From: Massospora cicadina
Taxonomy: Eukaryota > Entomophthoromycota > Entomophthoromycetes > Entomophthorales > Entomophthoraceae
Direction: 5' to 3'
DNA length: 64,000 nt
NCBI GenBank assembly: GCA_022478985.1
Contig: JAKSZP010014935.1
Coordinates: forward strand, 1 to 64,000
In this document: positions 22,766-32,379 of the stretch, piece after piece
How positions within the stretch are numbered: position 1 is the stretch's first letter
Layout: each line of letters begins with the position of its first letter
Translations under genes and position numbers: made by a program
Notes under the pieces: generated by a model
The model's input: only the letters and a program-made list of their open reading frames with translations
What the model was told of the DNA's origin: nothing
The model's database searches: none

Positions 22766-23210
22766 ATGAAGATTAGTGTTGGGTCCCATCACATCTCCTT
22801 TGAGGCCCTGGTGGATACTGGAGCTGCGGGCAATTTTATGAGTGTCAAACTGACCCAACAAATGGAACTTGACCTGAATGCAGGTCCTTTGGTGATGGTT
22901 GCTTCATCAGATTCCCAAACTCATACCTGGTTCAAAGACCATTCACGTTTTCAATACACCAGTTCAGCTTCTGCTATCAATCTTCTGTTATGCCATAACA
23001 GTGTTTCCAGTGATCTTAGGAGTGGGATGGTGGCGCCGGCAACATGTCAAGATCCACCTGGAGTCTAACATGCTGTTGTTTGTTAATGATCAACTGGAGG
23101 ATGAATTTCCCCTGGTTGATACTCTTAAGAAAACTCAAGGTCGTAGTTCTATCACTTCCCTCATCTCTCCTGCGGGCATACCATCCAATTTTTTAGAAAG
23201 TTTAATGTGA
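22766..23210 (+). pseudogene. Chromovirus 1 protease
   Basis: Retropepsin. MKISVGSHHISFEALVDTGA, with the catalytic Asp-Thr-Gly intact, then AGNFMSVKLTQQMELDLN. A frame change occurs near 22,900: the continuation (22,899-23,210) contains VFNTPVQLLLSIFCYAITVF and VILGVGWW, the usual ILG(L/M)xWL end of this fold. Confidence 0.85.
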
Positions 23211-23278
23211 TATCAAAGAACTTTTGATTCTGGAAAAGCAAATCATCTGCCTCCTCACACTAGATTTGACTGTGGATT

Positions 23279-24010
23279 TTGTACAATGGTGGAGTTGGTG
23301 AATATCAACTGCCCATTGTATCCTCACACAGCAGAGGAGGAAGTTGCGCTCAACACTTGGTGGACGATATGCTGAAAAAAGGGTGGTTGTTTAAGGAGAC
23401 ATTGCCAGTCGCATCTACCATCATCTTCGCTAGAAACGCTGATGGTTCCCACCGCCCCTGCGTGAACTATGGACACTTGAATAAAGTTACAGTTTATGAT
23501 CACACCCCCTGCCTTTAGAGCAGATGTTAAGCCAAGCAATCACCAAATCTTGGGTGTTCTCTAAGCTGGATCTCATTAATGCCTTTAACCAGATTCGGAT
23601 AATGGAAGGGCAAGAGTGGTTAACAGCAATCTGGATGAAGCAAGGCTTTCAATTTTACGTAATGCCCTCCAGGCTGAAGAATGCCCCCACTACATTTCAA
23701 TGTATGATCAACAATGTACTGGGTGATCTCCGGTTTACTTGCACAGTTGCATATATTGATGACATTCTGGTTCACTCCTTAACTCCCAAACAACATGCTA
23801 TTGACTTGAATCAATTGTGGCCACCTTGCATAAGGCAGGCTTGTTAATTAAGCCTTCAAAATGTGAGTTATATAAGGAGGAAGTTACTTTTCTTGGGAAC
23901 CTCATCCTTAAAGATGGCTTCGCGATTCCTCCCAATAAGTTGGATGCTATCCAAGAATGGCCACCCCCAACAACTCAGAAACAAATCCTGGAGTTTCTTG
24001 GGAACCATAA
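23279..24010 (+). pseudogene. Chromovirus 1 reverse transcriptase
   Basis: ADGSHRPCVNYGHLNKVTVY (23,279-23,518), FSKLDLINAFNQIRIMEGQE, FYVMPSRLKNAPTTFQCMIN and the catalytic YIDDILVHS (23,524-23,847), then KCELYKEEVTFLGNLI (23,817-24,125). The YIDDIL box and the NAFNQIRI phrase are typical of chromoviruses and unlike the YLDD of gypsy A to E. Frames change near 23,520 and 23,830. Confidence 0.92.
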
Positions 24011-24570
24011 TTTTCTTAAAAATCTTCCTCCGTACTTTCCCAGCTTGCTGCCCCGCTCCACCCCCTTACAGGAAAGAACTTACTGTTTCGCTGGATGCAC
24101 AAATGCCAACAGGTGTTCGAATTGATCAAAGAATTGTTTTTATCCCCTCCCATTTTGAAACACATGGATCCCACCAAGCTGTATATTGTTGCATGTGATG
24201 CCTCCTTGGTAGCAGTGGGGGCAGTGTTTCTCCAAGAGCACGATGGCTTGGAACATCCAGTCGCCTACTTTTTCCAAAAGTTTACCTCTATGGAGCAGCC
24301 TTGGCCATCTATGACAAGGAGTTCGCAGCTGTAGCATGGGCACTAACTTATTAGAGGTACCTGTTACAGGGTGCTCAACATAAGTTAACAGTATGCACGG
24401 ATCACCAGGCTCTGTTGTATTTCCTTAAACCCCAAAAATTGGCACACTGGCAAGCATGAACCTATTGGGACTTGTGAAGTTTTTAGTTTAAATAAAAATT
24501 AATGAAAGGTGCGCTTAATGTACTTCCCAATTTTCTCAGCTGCAGCCCTGTCCACTGTTCCTCAGACCCA
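24011..24570 (+). pseudogene. Chromovirus 1 RNase H
   Basis: YIVACDASLVAVGAVFLQEH and LEHPVAYFFQKFTSMEQ (24,095-24,334), then VCTDHQALLYFL and KGALNVLPNFLS further on (to about 24,545). Stops and frame shifts are present. Confidence 0.85.
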
Positions 24571-24649
24571 GAGGAAGTGGACCTCGTTACCATAATTCCT
24601 GCTGCCTAAAAGCTGTCAATTGTCCCCCTGTCATCACTTTCAGCTCTGG

Positions 24650-25540
24650 CTCCTGACGCCCCGCTAGTTGCTCAGGTCTTAGCCAGTCAAATGGCCTTCC
24701 ATGAGGGGGTGAAGTTGGTTGAGCAGTTGTCCCATCAAAACCATAAACACTTTCTATACTCCTTGGAGAAGGGTCTCATTTATTTTGGTCACAAATTTGG
24801 GTTCCTCCTCCCTTCAAAACCGAGGTATTTTGTGCACATAAAAATCCCTTATGGTCGGTCATCCTGGAAATAACAAATACATCAATTTGAATAAGCGGAC
24901 CTACAATTGGGCAGGTTTAACCAAAGAGGTTCTAGCCTGACTCACCAATTGCGTTACTTGTGCTCAGGCTAAGTCAGATCGCTCTGGTAGAAACGGGCTT
25001 CTACAACCCTTACAGAAGGCGGAGGGTCCATGGACATTGGTGTCTGTGGATTTTATTGTCAAACTCCCCTGCTCCAACAGGTTTACAGCAGTGATGGTGG
25101 TGATGGACCATTTCAAGAACTTTTCCCTTTTACTCCTTGTACTTCCGCAATTACATCAGAGGAAACTGCTCGCCTCTTTGCGCACCATGTGTCTCGATGT
25201 TTGGTCTTCCACAGGAGATCATTAGTGAACAGGGTTCACAGTTCACAGCGCAGTTCTGGAGTGAACTCTTATATATTCTAAAAGTTTCTCCCTGCCACTC
25301 CACGGTGTATCATCTTTAGTCCAACAGACAGACTGAGCTAGTTAACCAAGTCCTTGAACAGTACGTGCAGTGCTATGCTGCAACCGCAATAGACACCTGG
25401 GCTAACGACCTTCCCTTTGCTCAATTCACTTATAACAATGGGACTCGTGCTTCCACGGGATTTTCTCCCTACAAAGCGACGTTGGGTTAAAATCCTTCCT
25501 TTTAGTTGGACCCTGCTTGCAGGCCAAGGTCCAAGCTGCT
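24650..25540 (+). pseudogene. Chromovirus 1 integrase
   Basis: Zinc-binding part VGHPGNNKYINL with CVTCAQAKSDR (about 24,855-24,980); core with PWTLVSVDFIVKLPCSNRFT and VMDHFKNF (25,037-25,225); EQGSQFTAQFWSELL (about 25,225); then AQFTYNNGTRASTGFSPYKA (about 25,420). The D, D and E region is recognisable, but frameshifted at least twice. Confidence 0.9.
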
Positions 25541-25659
25541 GCGGATCATGATGAACATATTAGGTCAACTCAATCCTTAGTGCGGGAACACCTCACCAAG
25601 GCTATTGATGACTACATATGGTTCACAAATTGTTTGCAACTTCCAGGTCATGACATAAT

Positions 25660-26186
25660 GTTGGGCTCCTATGTTATGCTCGATATGTGTCATTTACAGA
25701 TGCAAGTCCCCTCCCGTAAGTTTGCAAGTAAGTGATCTGGTCCCCATTTGGTAGAGGAAGTCTTGGGCGACAGTACGTTCTGGTTAAATCTTTCAGCTCA
25801 CTGGAAACAGCACCCCATCTTCCATGTCTCCCAGTTGTCACCCTTTAAGGGTACAATTCCCACAGAATCTGAGCTGATCATCATTGAAAATGTGGATGAG
25901 GCTTAGACGGAGAATATCCTGGCATCCATTAAGTCCCATAAGTCCTTCAATATCTCATGGCTTGGAAAGGGTATTGGGCTTATGAGAACAATTTGGTCAA
26001 GGCTCATGATTGCACCAACTGTATGGAACTGGTCGAAGTGTTCCAAAAATCCCACCCTGGAGTTCCCCGTCCATCCAAAAAAGTTGCGGCTGTATTGGCA
26101 ATCAAGCTACCCAAGGCGCACAAGTTTTTAGCCCTCATTCAGTTTCCCGGTGGTGATGCCCTTCCTTTGGAAAAAGGAAAGGGTAA
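25660..26186 (+). pseudogene. Chromovirus 1 integrase tail and chromodomain
   Basis: HWKQHPIFHVSQLSPFKGTI-like SH3 region (about 25,800), followed by a chromodomain MAWKGYWAYENNLVKAHDC with ELVEVFQKSHPGVPRPSKK (25,957-26,084). Such chromodomains bind modified histone H3 and guide integration. The Trp-Lys-Gly signature is kept. The coding end runs into the purine tract AAAAAGGAAAGGGTAA before the LTR. Confidence 0.85.
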
Positions 26187-26272
26187 TGTAAGTCCTGGGG
26201 GACGTCCCCTGTGCATTATTAGGCTCTTTTTCCATTCCCAAGTAAGAAGGTATCAAAGAGGGGACAGTACCC

Positions 26273-26325
26273 CTCGTTACCCAGGGCGACCATGCCCATG
26301 TGGTAGATGAGCGATGGGTAACAGC
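26273..26325 (+). other. Conserved LTR hairpin motif, copy c (reference)
   Basis: GTTACCCA (26,276-26,283) and TGGGTAAC (26,315-26,322) are perfectly complementary and enclose GGGCGACCATGCCC and CATGTGGTAGATGAGCG. The middle contains an E-box-like CATGTG. It lies 86 bp from the LTR start. Eight copies of this motif occur in the window in different LTR types and both orientations. Confidence 0.85.
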
Positions 26326-26349
26326 CCTCCCGCTTTGGATCCCTCCCCA

Positions 26350-26818
26350 GTACCCACAATCACCTCAGCAGAACTAGTACATCTAATCAGGGAAATCTGC
26401 ACTGAGATTGCTGAAATGAAATTGATTGGTCCTAAATTGAGTGGGAACAAGCCCAATGATTAGATCCCATATAGTCAGAAAGGGATGAAGGCTGATTCAC
26501 TGGCCAGAATTGCTGACAGTTTCGATTTGACCAACACTATGATTGTTTAATTAACCCCTATAAAAATCGTCAGGGATGATCCCCAATGTGCAGGTAGTAG
26601 CATCAGACATTATCAATGAGGGTTTGAAGTTCCCTTCTGGCAAATCGGGAATTGCAGCCAACACAACGTTTTTGAATGAACGAATGGCCCAGCAACCAGG
26701 TATGGGCAGGTTAGGCATCCTGAACCCGTTTACAACCAATTGGGACTGCCCCTACGTGGGGTGGCCTTTGGGGATTCCTGTTGCTCGTTGGGCTAGATGC
26801 CATCACACCAACTGCTGA
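26350..26818 (+). pseudogene. LTR-encoded ORF, 3' LTR copy of chromovirus 1
   Basis: Same protein as at 9,375. The first frame has TSAELVHLIREICTEIAEMK and YSQKGMKADSLARIADSF with one stop. The second frame (26,576-26,818) has MIPNVQVVASDIINEG, TTFLNERMAQQPGMGRLGIL and CPYVGWPLGIPVARWARCHH. The frame change is at the same place as in the 5' LTR copy, so it predates this insertion. Function unknown. Confidence 0.6.
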
Positions 26819-27335
26819 AAATGCAGTCGAGCCTCAGTTCAGGCATTTGAGGTCAAACCAACAGTGACTCAGCCTGCCACCTAAACCTTTGATGTCAGTT
26901 CCCACTGTGTTTATCTGTACCCATTCCCAAATAAAACGCTGTTAAGTTGAACTTGAGGGACCCAATACCAGCTTGTTTCATCATCAATCAACTACTATTT
27001 AATTAGTTGCATCACACTGAGAAAATTGTTGGTCAATTTTTCTTTCTTTATTTTCCATTAAATACATTTCCCAAATTTTTAGTTTTTATGTTAAAAAAAA
27101 CTGCCCTTTCCGCCAGCACTCACACACCCTTCGGGGTTAATGGCCATAATCATCTGGTATTTTATTATATGCCTATACAAGATTCTGGCTCAGCGGAAGT
27201 TATTGGCGAGCCTCCTTTCCAGTTTTATATCCGTTGTACCAACAGCAGTGCCTCTGGCATTCTGGTTTGTCGTTTGGGTGCTCCAGAATCTAGGCTTGCA
27301 GGCTGGTATAATTCTATCTTGCTGTTTGCCTGACA

Positions 27336-27398
27336 GTCAATAACTCTCCAAAAAACCCAATACTTAAAGCAATGCGCGCTCACCCAATAAGGTCCTTA
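27336..27398. other. Flank between chromovirus 1 and chromovirus 2
   Basis: Begins with the GTCAA duplication. It should be the continuation of LTR-a (9,031-9,210). Confidence 0.45.
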
Positions 27399-27980
27399 AC
27401 TTTAGTGCTTATGGAAGAAATCCATATTACAGCCTTATGGAGGCTTACCTCAAGGGCAACAAAAGGTAGCATAGAAGATATATAAAGAACCAAAAACTTG
27501 TATTGTACATGAGATGACCAACTGAGAGATTGGTTAGAACACAACTGATTAATTTAACTCTGGAATTTGGGCCTCCACAAGTTTGTTGGGCTTAGAAATG
27601 ACTCTAGCCAACAGATCGGAGCCCCCACTCATAGTAGTTTTGTAGCTCGTGTAAGCACAAACTTGAGACTTTGGCAATAACTAGCACCCCCATAATTCTA
27701 ATACTAAATCTTGTAAACGAATCCAATCCCCATTATGAAATCAAATGTATAGAACTATCTTTGTTTATATTATAAAGGAAATCTTAACCCCATCGCTATA
27801 ATTTCTGAGCCCCATCACACGGATTTATGGAGATGGACTTGGCCTTCTTGGCCTATACCAAACGTTTATCTTCAGTAAATCTAAGATCAGGGTGGGCGGC
27901 TAACTGGACTCCTCATATCTGTTCCATCTCCTTCTTATCATTGTGATCCACTACTACAATCATGTTATTAAACCATAACA
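27399..27980 (-). repeat. Chromovirus 2 3' LTR
   Basis: Repeat of 50,826-51,414, sharing blocks such as CTTATGGAAGAAATCCAT and CATAGTAGTTTTGTA on the plus strand. The minus-strand start TGTTATGG follows a purine-rich GAGATGGTGG. Confidence 0.78.
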
Positions 27981-27999
27981 CCACCATCTCATTTATTAG

Positions 28000-28680
28000 A
28001 TTCCACTCCTCCAGATGAATCAACAAGCTCAAAATTCTTGTGGGCAGGGGTAACTTCATGGATGCAATTTTGTGTGGTGAACTTATGATTTTCAACCTTT
28101 AGAAACGCTCAGGAAAAAAGCGATAATCAAATCATGAGCGTGAGAGTAATTATAAGCTTAAACCCAGATATTCTCAGTGGCATCAAACCCCTTCCAAGAT
28201 ACCAGGGAATTTAGCCTTCTCTTCACAGGACGTGAAGCCACAATCCTCACCACCTCCCGTTCTGGTTCCCCATCCATAAGGTATGGCTTTGGTGTCTCTG
28301 GAGGAGACCCATCAAACTGAGCCAACTTACTCGTATGAAAAGTTGAAAAGGTTCATAACTTCTTTAGAAGCTTCAACTGGTAGGAGCCAAGGCCCAAATT
28401 CCTGAAAATAGTGTAAGGTCCTATCCTCTTAAGACCCTGTTTCTTGCATGGCTTCTTATTAGATATTCCTGACGTCCAATATTAACCAATCCCCCTCTTA
28501 TACTCAGGGCCTACCCTTATTTACTAATCTATATTCTTCTTTTTGGTCTTCATAGCCACATTCAGATTGGTTTTTACCTCCTAGTGTACCTTGTTGATGA
28601 ACTTGACAAAGTCAAACATTGCTTCCACCTTAAACCCACTGCTGGGTTCCATGTTAAAGGAATGATTGAAATAATAGTTA
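28000..28680 (-). pseudogene. Chromovirus 2 chromodomain and integrase tail
   Basis: Minus strand: WLILDVRNI-like and GPW..SYQLKL-like integrase C terminus, FHTSKLAQFDGSPPETPKP-type sequence near 28,300, then VSWKGFDATENIWV (about 28,160-28,200), the chromodomain signature, and HDLIIAFF. Frames shift several times. Confidence 0.75.
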
Positions 28681-29300
28681 ACAAATAATGGAGATCACCC
28701 AATTGAGGAGTGAGGGTGTCTTTATAACTAAACTGTGCCAAAGGGAGATGTGTGACTTAGTTTGAGTGGTCAGCTGCTTGTAGCACCGCAGAATTTGCTC
28801 CAAACAATAGTTACTTGTTCTTTCTGCCCATAAGATTATGGATGGAAGGCAGTAGAATGGCTTATGCGAATTTGAAGAGCCTTTCACAACTCCTTAATAA
28901 TAAAGCAGTTAACAGTGGCCCGCAGTCACTAATGGTCTCCTGAGAAACCTTATGGGTGGAGAAAATGTAGGAAACAGACAATTTGGCCATCTGAGCGCAG
29001 TTATTGAGGGTTACATGAGATAAAATGGGCTGAACTTGGCAAACCGGTCTACCACTACCATGGTAGCTTCATACCATCAGAGAGTGGAAGTATCACAATA
29101 AAGGTAACTGAGAGGGAAGTTTAATCTACCTCTGATTTCTGAAATGGTACCAACAACCCCAAAAAGGGGTTTAAGATTTGGTTTTATTATGGTGAAAAAA
29201 AGCACTCCTTGATTTACCTTGCAACCTGGGCATAAATTCACTCCCAGTTATATTTACAGCGGATAAGCTTTAGAATTTTGCTTCCTCAGGGTGCTCTACA
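28678..29300 (-). pseudogene. Chromovirus 2 integrase core
   Basis: YEATMVVVDRFAKFSPF (29,035-29,085) corresponds to the first catalytic Asp region of chromovirus integrases. ERTSNYCLEQILRCYKQL (28,678-28,887) corresponds to the ERxNQxLEQxLR region after the catalytic Glu. Strongly decayed. Confidence 0.75.
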
Positions 29301-30050
29301 TTAATCAAAATCATCATGTTCTTTTATATTATAATGCGTGGTGGCCCAGAGGGAACCCATAAGCATCTTTGAAACCATACCATACCATCCTTTTCATGGT
29401 AACTCTTGAGTATATTCTCCTGATTTAAGTTGCATTTATTGAGAACAATAGTATATTCTGCTGATAAAGACCAAGACGGATGACCTTTCTAGACATACCA
29501 TACTATCTACGTTCTCCAGGGAAGCAAGAACTGACATGCATACAGTGGTGGCGGGTTAATTGGCACAATCTTATCTGGAGGAATCACTAAGTGGGTGTTG
29601 TGCAACTCCACCTCTTTAATCAGGAACCAAATTAGGATTTTGTCATAGAGAGGCAGCCAAACCATTCTCCTTGCCATTTGTAATCTATAAGAGAATGAAA
29701 ATGGGCAAGGGTCTCATGCCACCAAGCTTGCCATGGAGTCCAGACATGAGGATCCCAGTTGTACAATAGGGCTCAATAATCTGTACAGATGCGGAATAGC
29801 TGAGAAGAACTGATAGATGATGACGCCAGTAGATCAGTGCTTCCAATACCGCCAATAGTTCCTTATCATAAACAGTGTAATTTGACCAAGGTATTGAAAG
29901 TTTTAGAATAATATCCCATAGGATGCTCTATTCCATCTTAGCCCAATTGTAATAGAGCATCAGCTATTGCAAAGTGTAACAGAACAAAAAACTCCAGTTC
30001 TGACAGCCGTATAATTTTACATATTGCTTTAGTGCAATGACAAGCAACCA
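29301..30050 (-). pseudogene. Chromovirus 2 RNase H
   Basis: GIEHPMGYYSKTFNTL (near 29,900-29,960), then YDKELLAVLEALIYWRHHL-like sequence across frame breaks (29,800-29,890). Matches the chromovirus RNase H order. The piece between here and the integrase (29,301-29,600) is only partly readable. Confidence 0.65.
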
Positions 30051-30857
30051 AAGCGGCCTAAACTAGTAGGGAGAGGTTTGGTGCACCAACAAGCAGCCAA
30101 ACATTCACCTCTCATTGGTTGGCTATGTAATTCCTCTGTGTGGTTGGTCTAAACCAACCATGTGAAAGCTTCCTCAAAACGTATACACCCAAAAAAGACC
30201 ACAGGTATGTAAGGTATGTGAACCCAAAACATCCTTTATTTTTATTCAGGATCATAAAAACCAAGGTGCCTGCTGACCAAAGCTCATCTGGGGAGCTACT
30301 GACAATGCTCCCCAGAAAGGGAAATGCTAGGGTCTTCATAGAATTCTGAAGTGAACTTCAGAAGGTGCTGGCATGCCTTATAAAGGCAGCGCTTTGGGGA
30401 CCTCACCTGGATATTGATTAGGATCACACAAGCCTAATCTACAGCTCAGGTGAGGCACAACCCATCATCTGAAACAACCAAACCAAAAATGTTTTAAAGT
30501 GATATGACTCAGATTCAGAAAATCTTAATCTGAGTCAGAATGTAAGGAATGAGATAAACTCATATGTTACACAAAGTTGGAAGCATCTGTAGCCACTTAT
30601 TAACTCTCTATCAGGATCTATTTGGGGAATAATTGATGTAGAAAGAAGGGTGCATTTTACCGCTTGGAAGGTATTTTAAGTGCATAGGATCACTGAAGAA
30701 ATTTGGCCCTAAACGCCTTATACAAAGGCGCAGTTACCTCAGAAAGACTTAGTGTGAATTTTTGAGGGAGATACAAGTCCACAAAAAGCTTTTCACTTAA
30801 TTAATAAGGTTAATGTGCACCAATTGCAGATAGCTTTCACTTGTCTGGAAAATTATG
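30051..30857. other. Unassigned 0.8 kb inside chromovirus 2
   Basis: No recognisable domain. Contains GAGAGGT (30,071) and ACCTCTC (30,107) as short complementary arms, and an unremarkable 69-codon ORF. Probably another relic insertion. Confidence 0.4.
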
Positions 30858-30944
30858 TGTAAGTCTGGAGGAGCAACCCCTGCAGCTTAAATGGGGTGAT
30901 ATTCCCATTTTGGACCAATAAGGGGAAGAAGCCAGCAGCCGTCC

Positions 30945-30999
30945 CCTCATCAACCTGGGGGAATTAGCCCATGTAGTAGATGAGTGGTGGGTGACAGCA
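30945..30999 (+). other. Conserved LTR hairpin motif, copy d
   Basis: CAACCTGGGGGAATTAGCCC, ATGTAGTAGATGAG and TGGTGGGTGACAG; 87 bp from the LTR-3 start. Confidence 0.7.
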
Positions 31000-31864
31000 T
31001 ATCCCTTAAAAGTCGTATCATTTCCCCCTATGCTAACCACTCATTAGTTGTTATAGGGGATTCAGGGTGTTGAAGAAGTGATGTCTGACAGGTGTCAGGA
31101 AAGCGGCAGATAAAGTTTAGACTGGCCTGCCAGTCAGGATGCAGAAGCAACTAAAAGGCAAGCCAGAATGCCAAGGGCATTGATGCCTAAATGACGTTTA
31201 AATCTGCAGTGAGAAAGTTACAAGGAGTGCTGATGGGACGCAAAGGTTAAAAGCAATCTGACAAGAAACTAGGCTGTTGCAGCCCCAGGGCCTTTTGCCC
31301 TAGGCGTATAATATTGCGAGATTGGATTAGGTGGTTTGGTTTCCCCATGGGAACTAAGTATGGCAACATTGGTGATGTTAACAGTTCCTCGCCTGGAGTT
31401 GAGACAATTTTGGCCATAAAATTCTGAGATCCTGGTGGCGGATTAAATTGTCAATTGGGGAAAGCTCCACAAAGTCTTTGACAAAATAGGCCTAATTGAC
31501 TGCGGTGGGGGCCAAAGTTAATAACATGACTGGGTAGTCTTTTGATATGAAGCCCAAGAGGCCATATATGAGATGTCACAGGGTATTGGCACAGAAAAGT
31601 TGAACTTAACAAAAAATGAGAGCATGGGAAGTGTCAGTCAAACAGCAAGTAAGATTAGACTGGCCTGCCAACCTAGGTGCCAAAGCACCTGAATGGCAAG
31701 CCAGAATGCCAAAGGCACTGCTGCTGGTATGACGGATTTGAAACTGGAAAAAATTTCACCAATAACTGCTTGTGAGCCAGAATCTCATACAGGCACACAA
31801 TAGAATACCAGACAAAAATGGCCGTTAGCCCCAAGGGTTTGTGAGTGTTGGCAGAAAAGGTGGT

Positions 31865-32344
31865 TGTCAGGAAGTTGATATTACTGGACAATACGCTACC
31901 CATATTGGTAGATCATAAGGGAATTGAGAGAGTCTTGAGATTTATGAAAAGGGGATACACAAATTATAATTGAGCAAAAAGAGAACATCCAGTGAATTGA
32001 GAGGAATCATGCCGTGATTTAATATGAAAGAGAGCAACTTGAAAAAGGAAGAAGAATAGAAGATACCAAGCTGAGGATGCATCCAGCTTGAGGAATTAAG
32101 GTATAAAGAGCCTGATAGGAAGATTAAAAGAGGATAGTCTTTTATGAGGAAAGAGTAGTGCAGAACAGTCAGCGAGACATTTAAAAATAAAAAAAGAACT
32201 AAGGGGCAATAGCTTTATATATATTTTATTTAGTTTTATTACAAGAATCGGTGATCCTCATATCATTTAATTAGGTTGCTCAGTGGCTATACCCTGTGCA
32301 AATCCAACTCAGCGACAGCAGACCCAAACGCCAAGAATTTAACA
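31865..32344 (+). repeat. Gypsy C 5' LTR
   Basis: TGTCAGGAAGTTGATATTAC...GAATTTAACA; nearly identical to 38,729-39,206. Confidence 0.93.
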
Positions 32345-32345
32345 G

Positions 32346-32365
32346 TGATGCTCACTACAGGGGCC
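32346..32365 (+). other. Gypsy C primer-binding site
   Basis: TGATGCTCACTACAGGGGCC. Gypsy D has TGGTGCTCACGACAGGGGCC, so the third base has changed G to A. Confidence 0.75.
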
Positions 32366-32379
32366 ACTTAGCGACTATA

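Larger units (their letters stand above)
9211..27335 (+). mobile_element. Chromovirus 1 (chromodomain Ty3/gypsy), split by nested insertions
   Basis: Starts TGTAAATCCC (9,211), ends CCTGACA (27,335), and is flanked by a perfect 5-bp duplication GTCAA (9,206-9,210 and 27,336-27,340). The 5' LTR (9,211-10,308 plus 22,384-22,440) is interrupted by gypsy B. The internal region 22,441-26,186 encodes protease, RT, RNase H, integrase and a chromodomain. Only about 325 bp lie between the 5' LTR and the protease, so gag is missing. The LTRs, about 1.15 kb, themselves contain an ORF. Confidence 0.9.
26187..27335 (+). repeat. Chromovirus 1 3' LTR (LTR-1 family, intact copy)
   Basis: 1,149 bp, TGTAAGTCC...CCTGACA, directly after a polypurine tract (26,171-26,186). 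It is the best preserved LTR-1 copy. It contains the hairpin motif, the LTR-encoded ORF (26,350-26,818) and an AATAAA signal near 26,930. Confidence 0.92.

Noticed and set aside
26551..26739. 62-codon minus ORF in LTR-1, with copies at 39,576-39,764 on plus
   Set aside because: Antisense shadow of the LTR-encoded ORF; it is not found in LTR-2 or LTR-3.
27140..27343. Hydrophobic 67-codon plus ORF near the end of LTR-1 (copies at 10,115-10,321 and 31,673-31,903 minus)
   Set aside because: Copies are all LTR-1, so conservation only reflects shared descent; no homolog in LTR-2 or LTR-3 could be seen. It might encode a membrane peptide but is unsupported.
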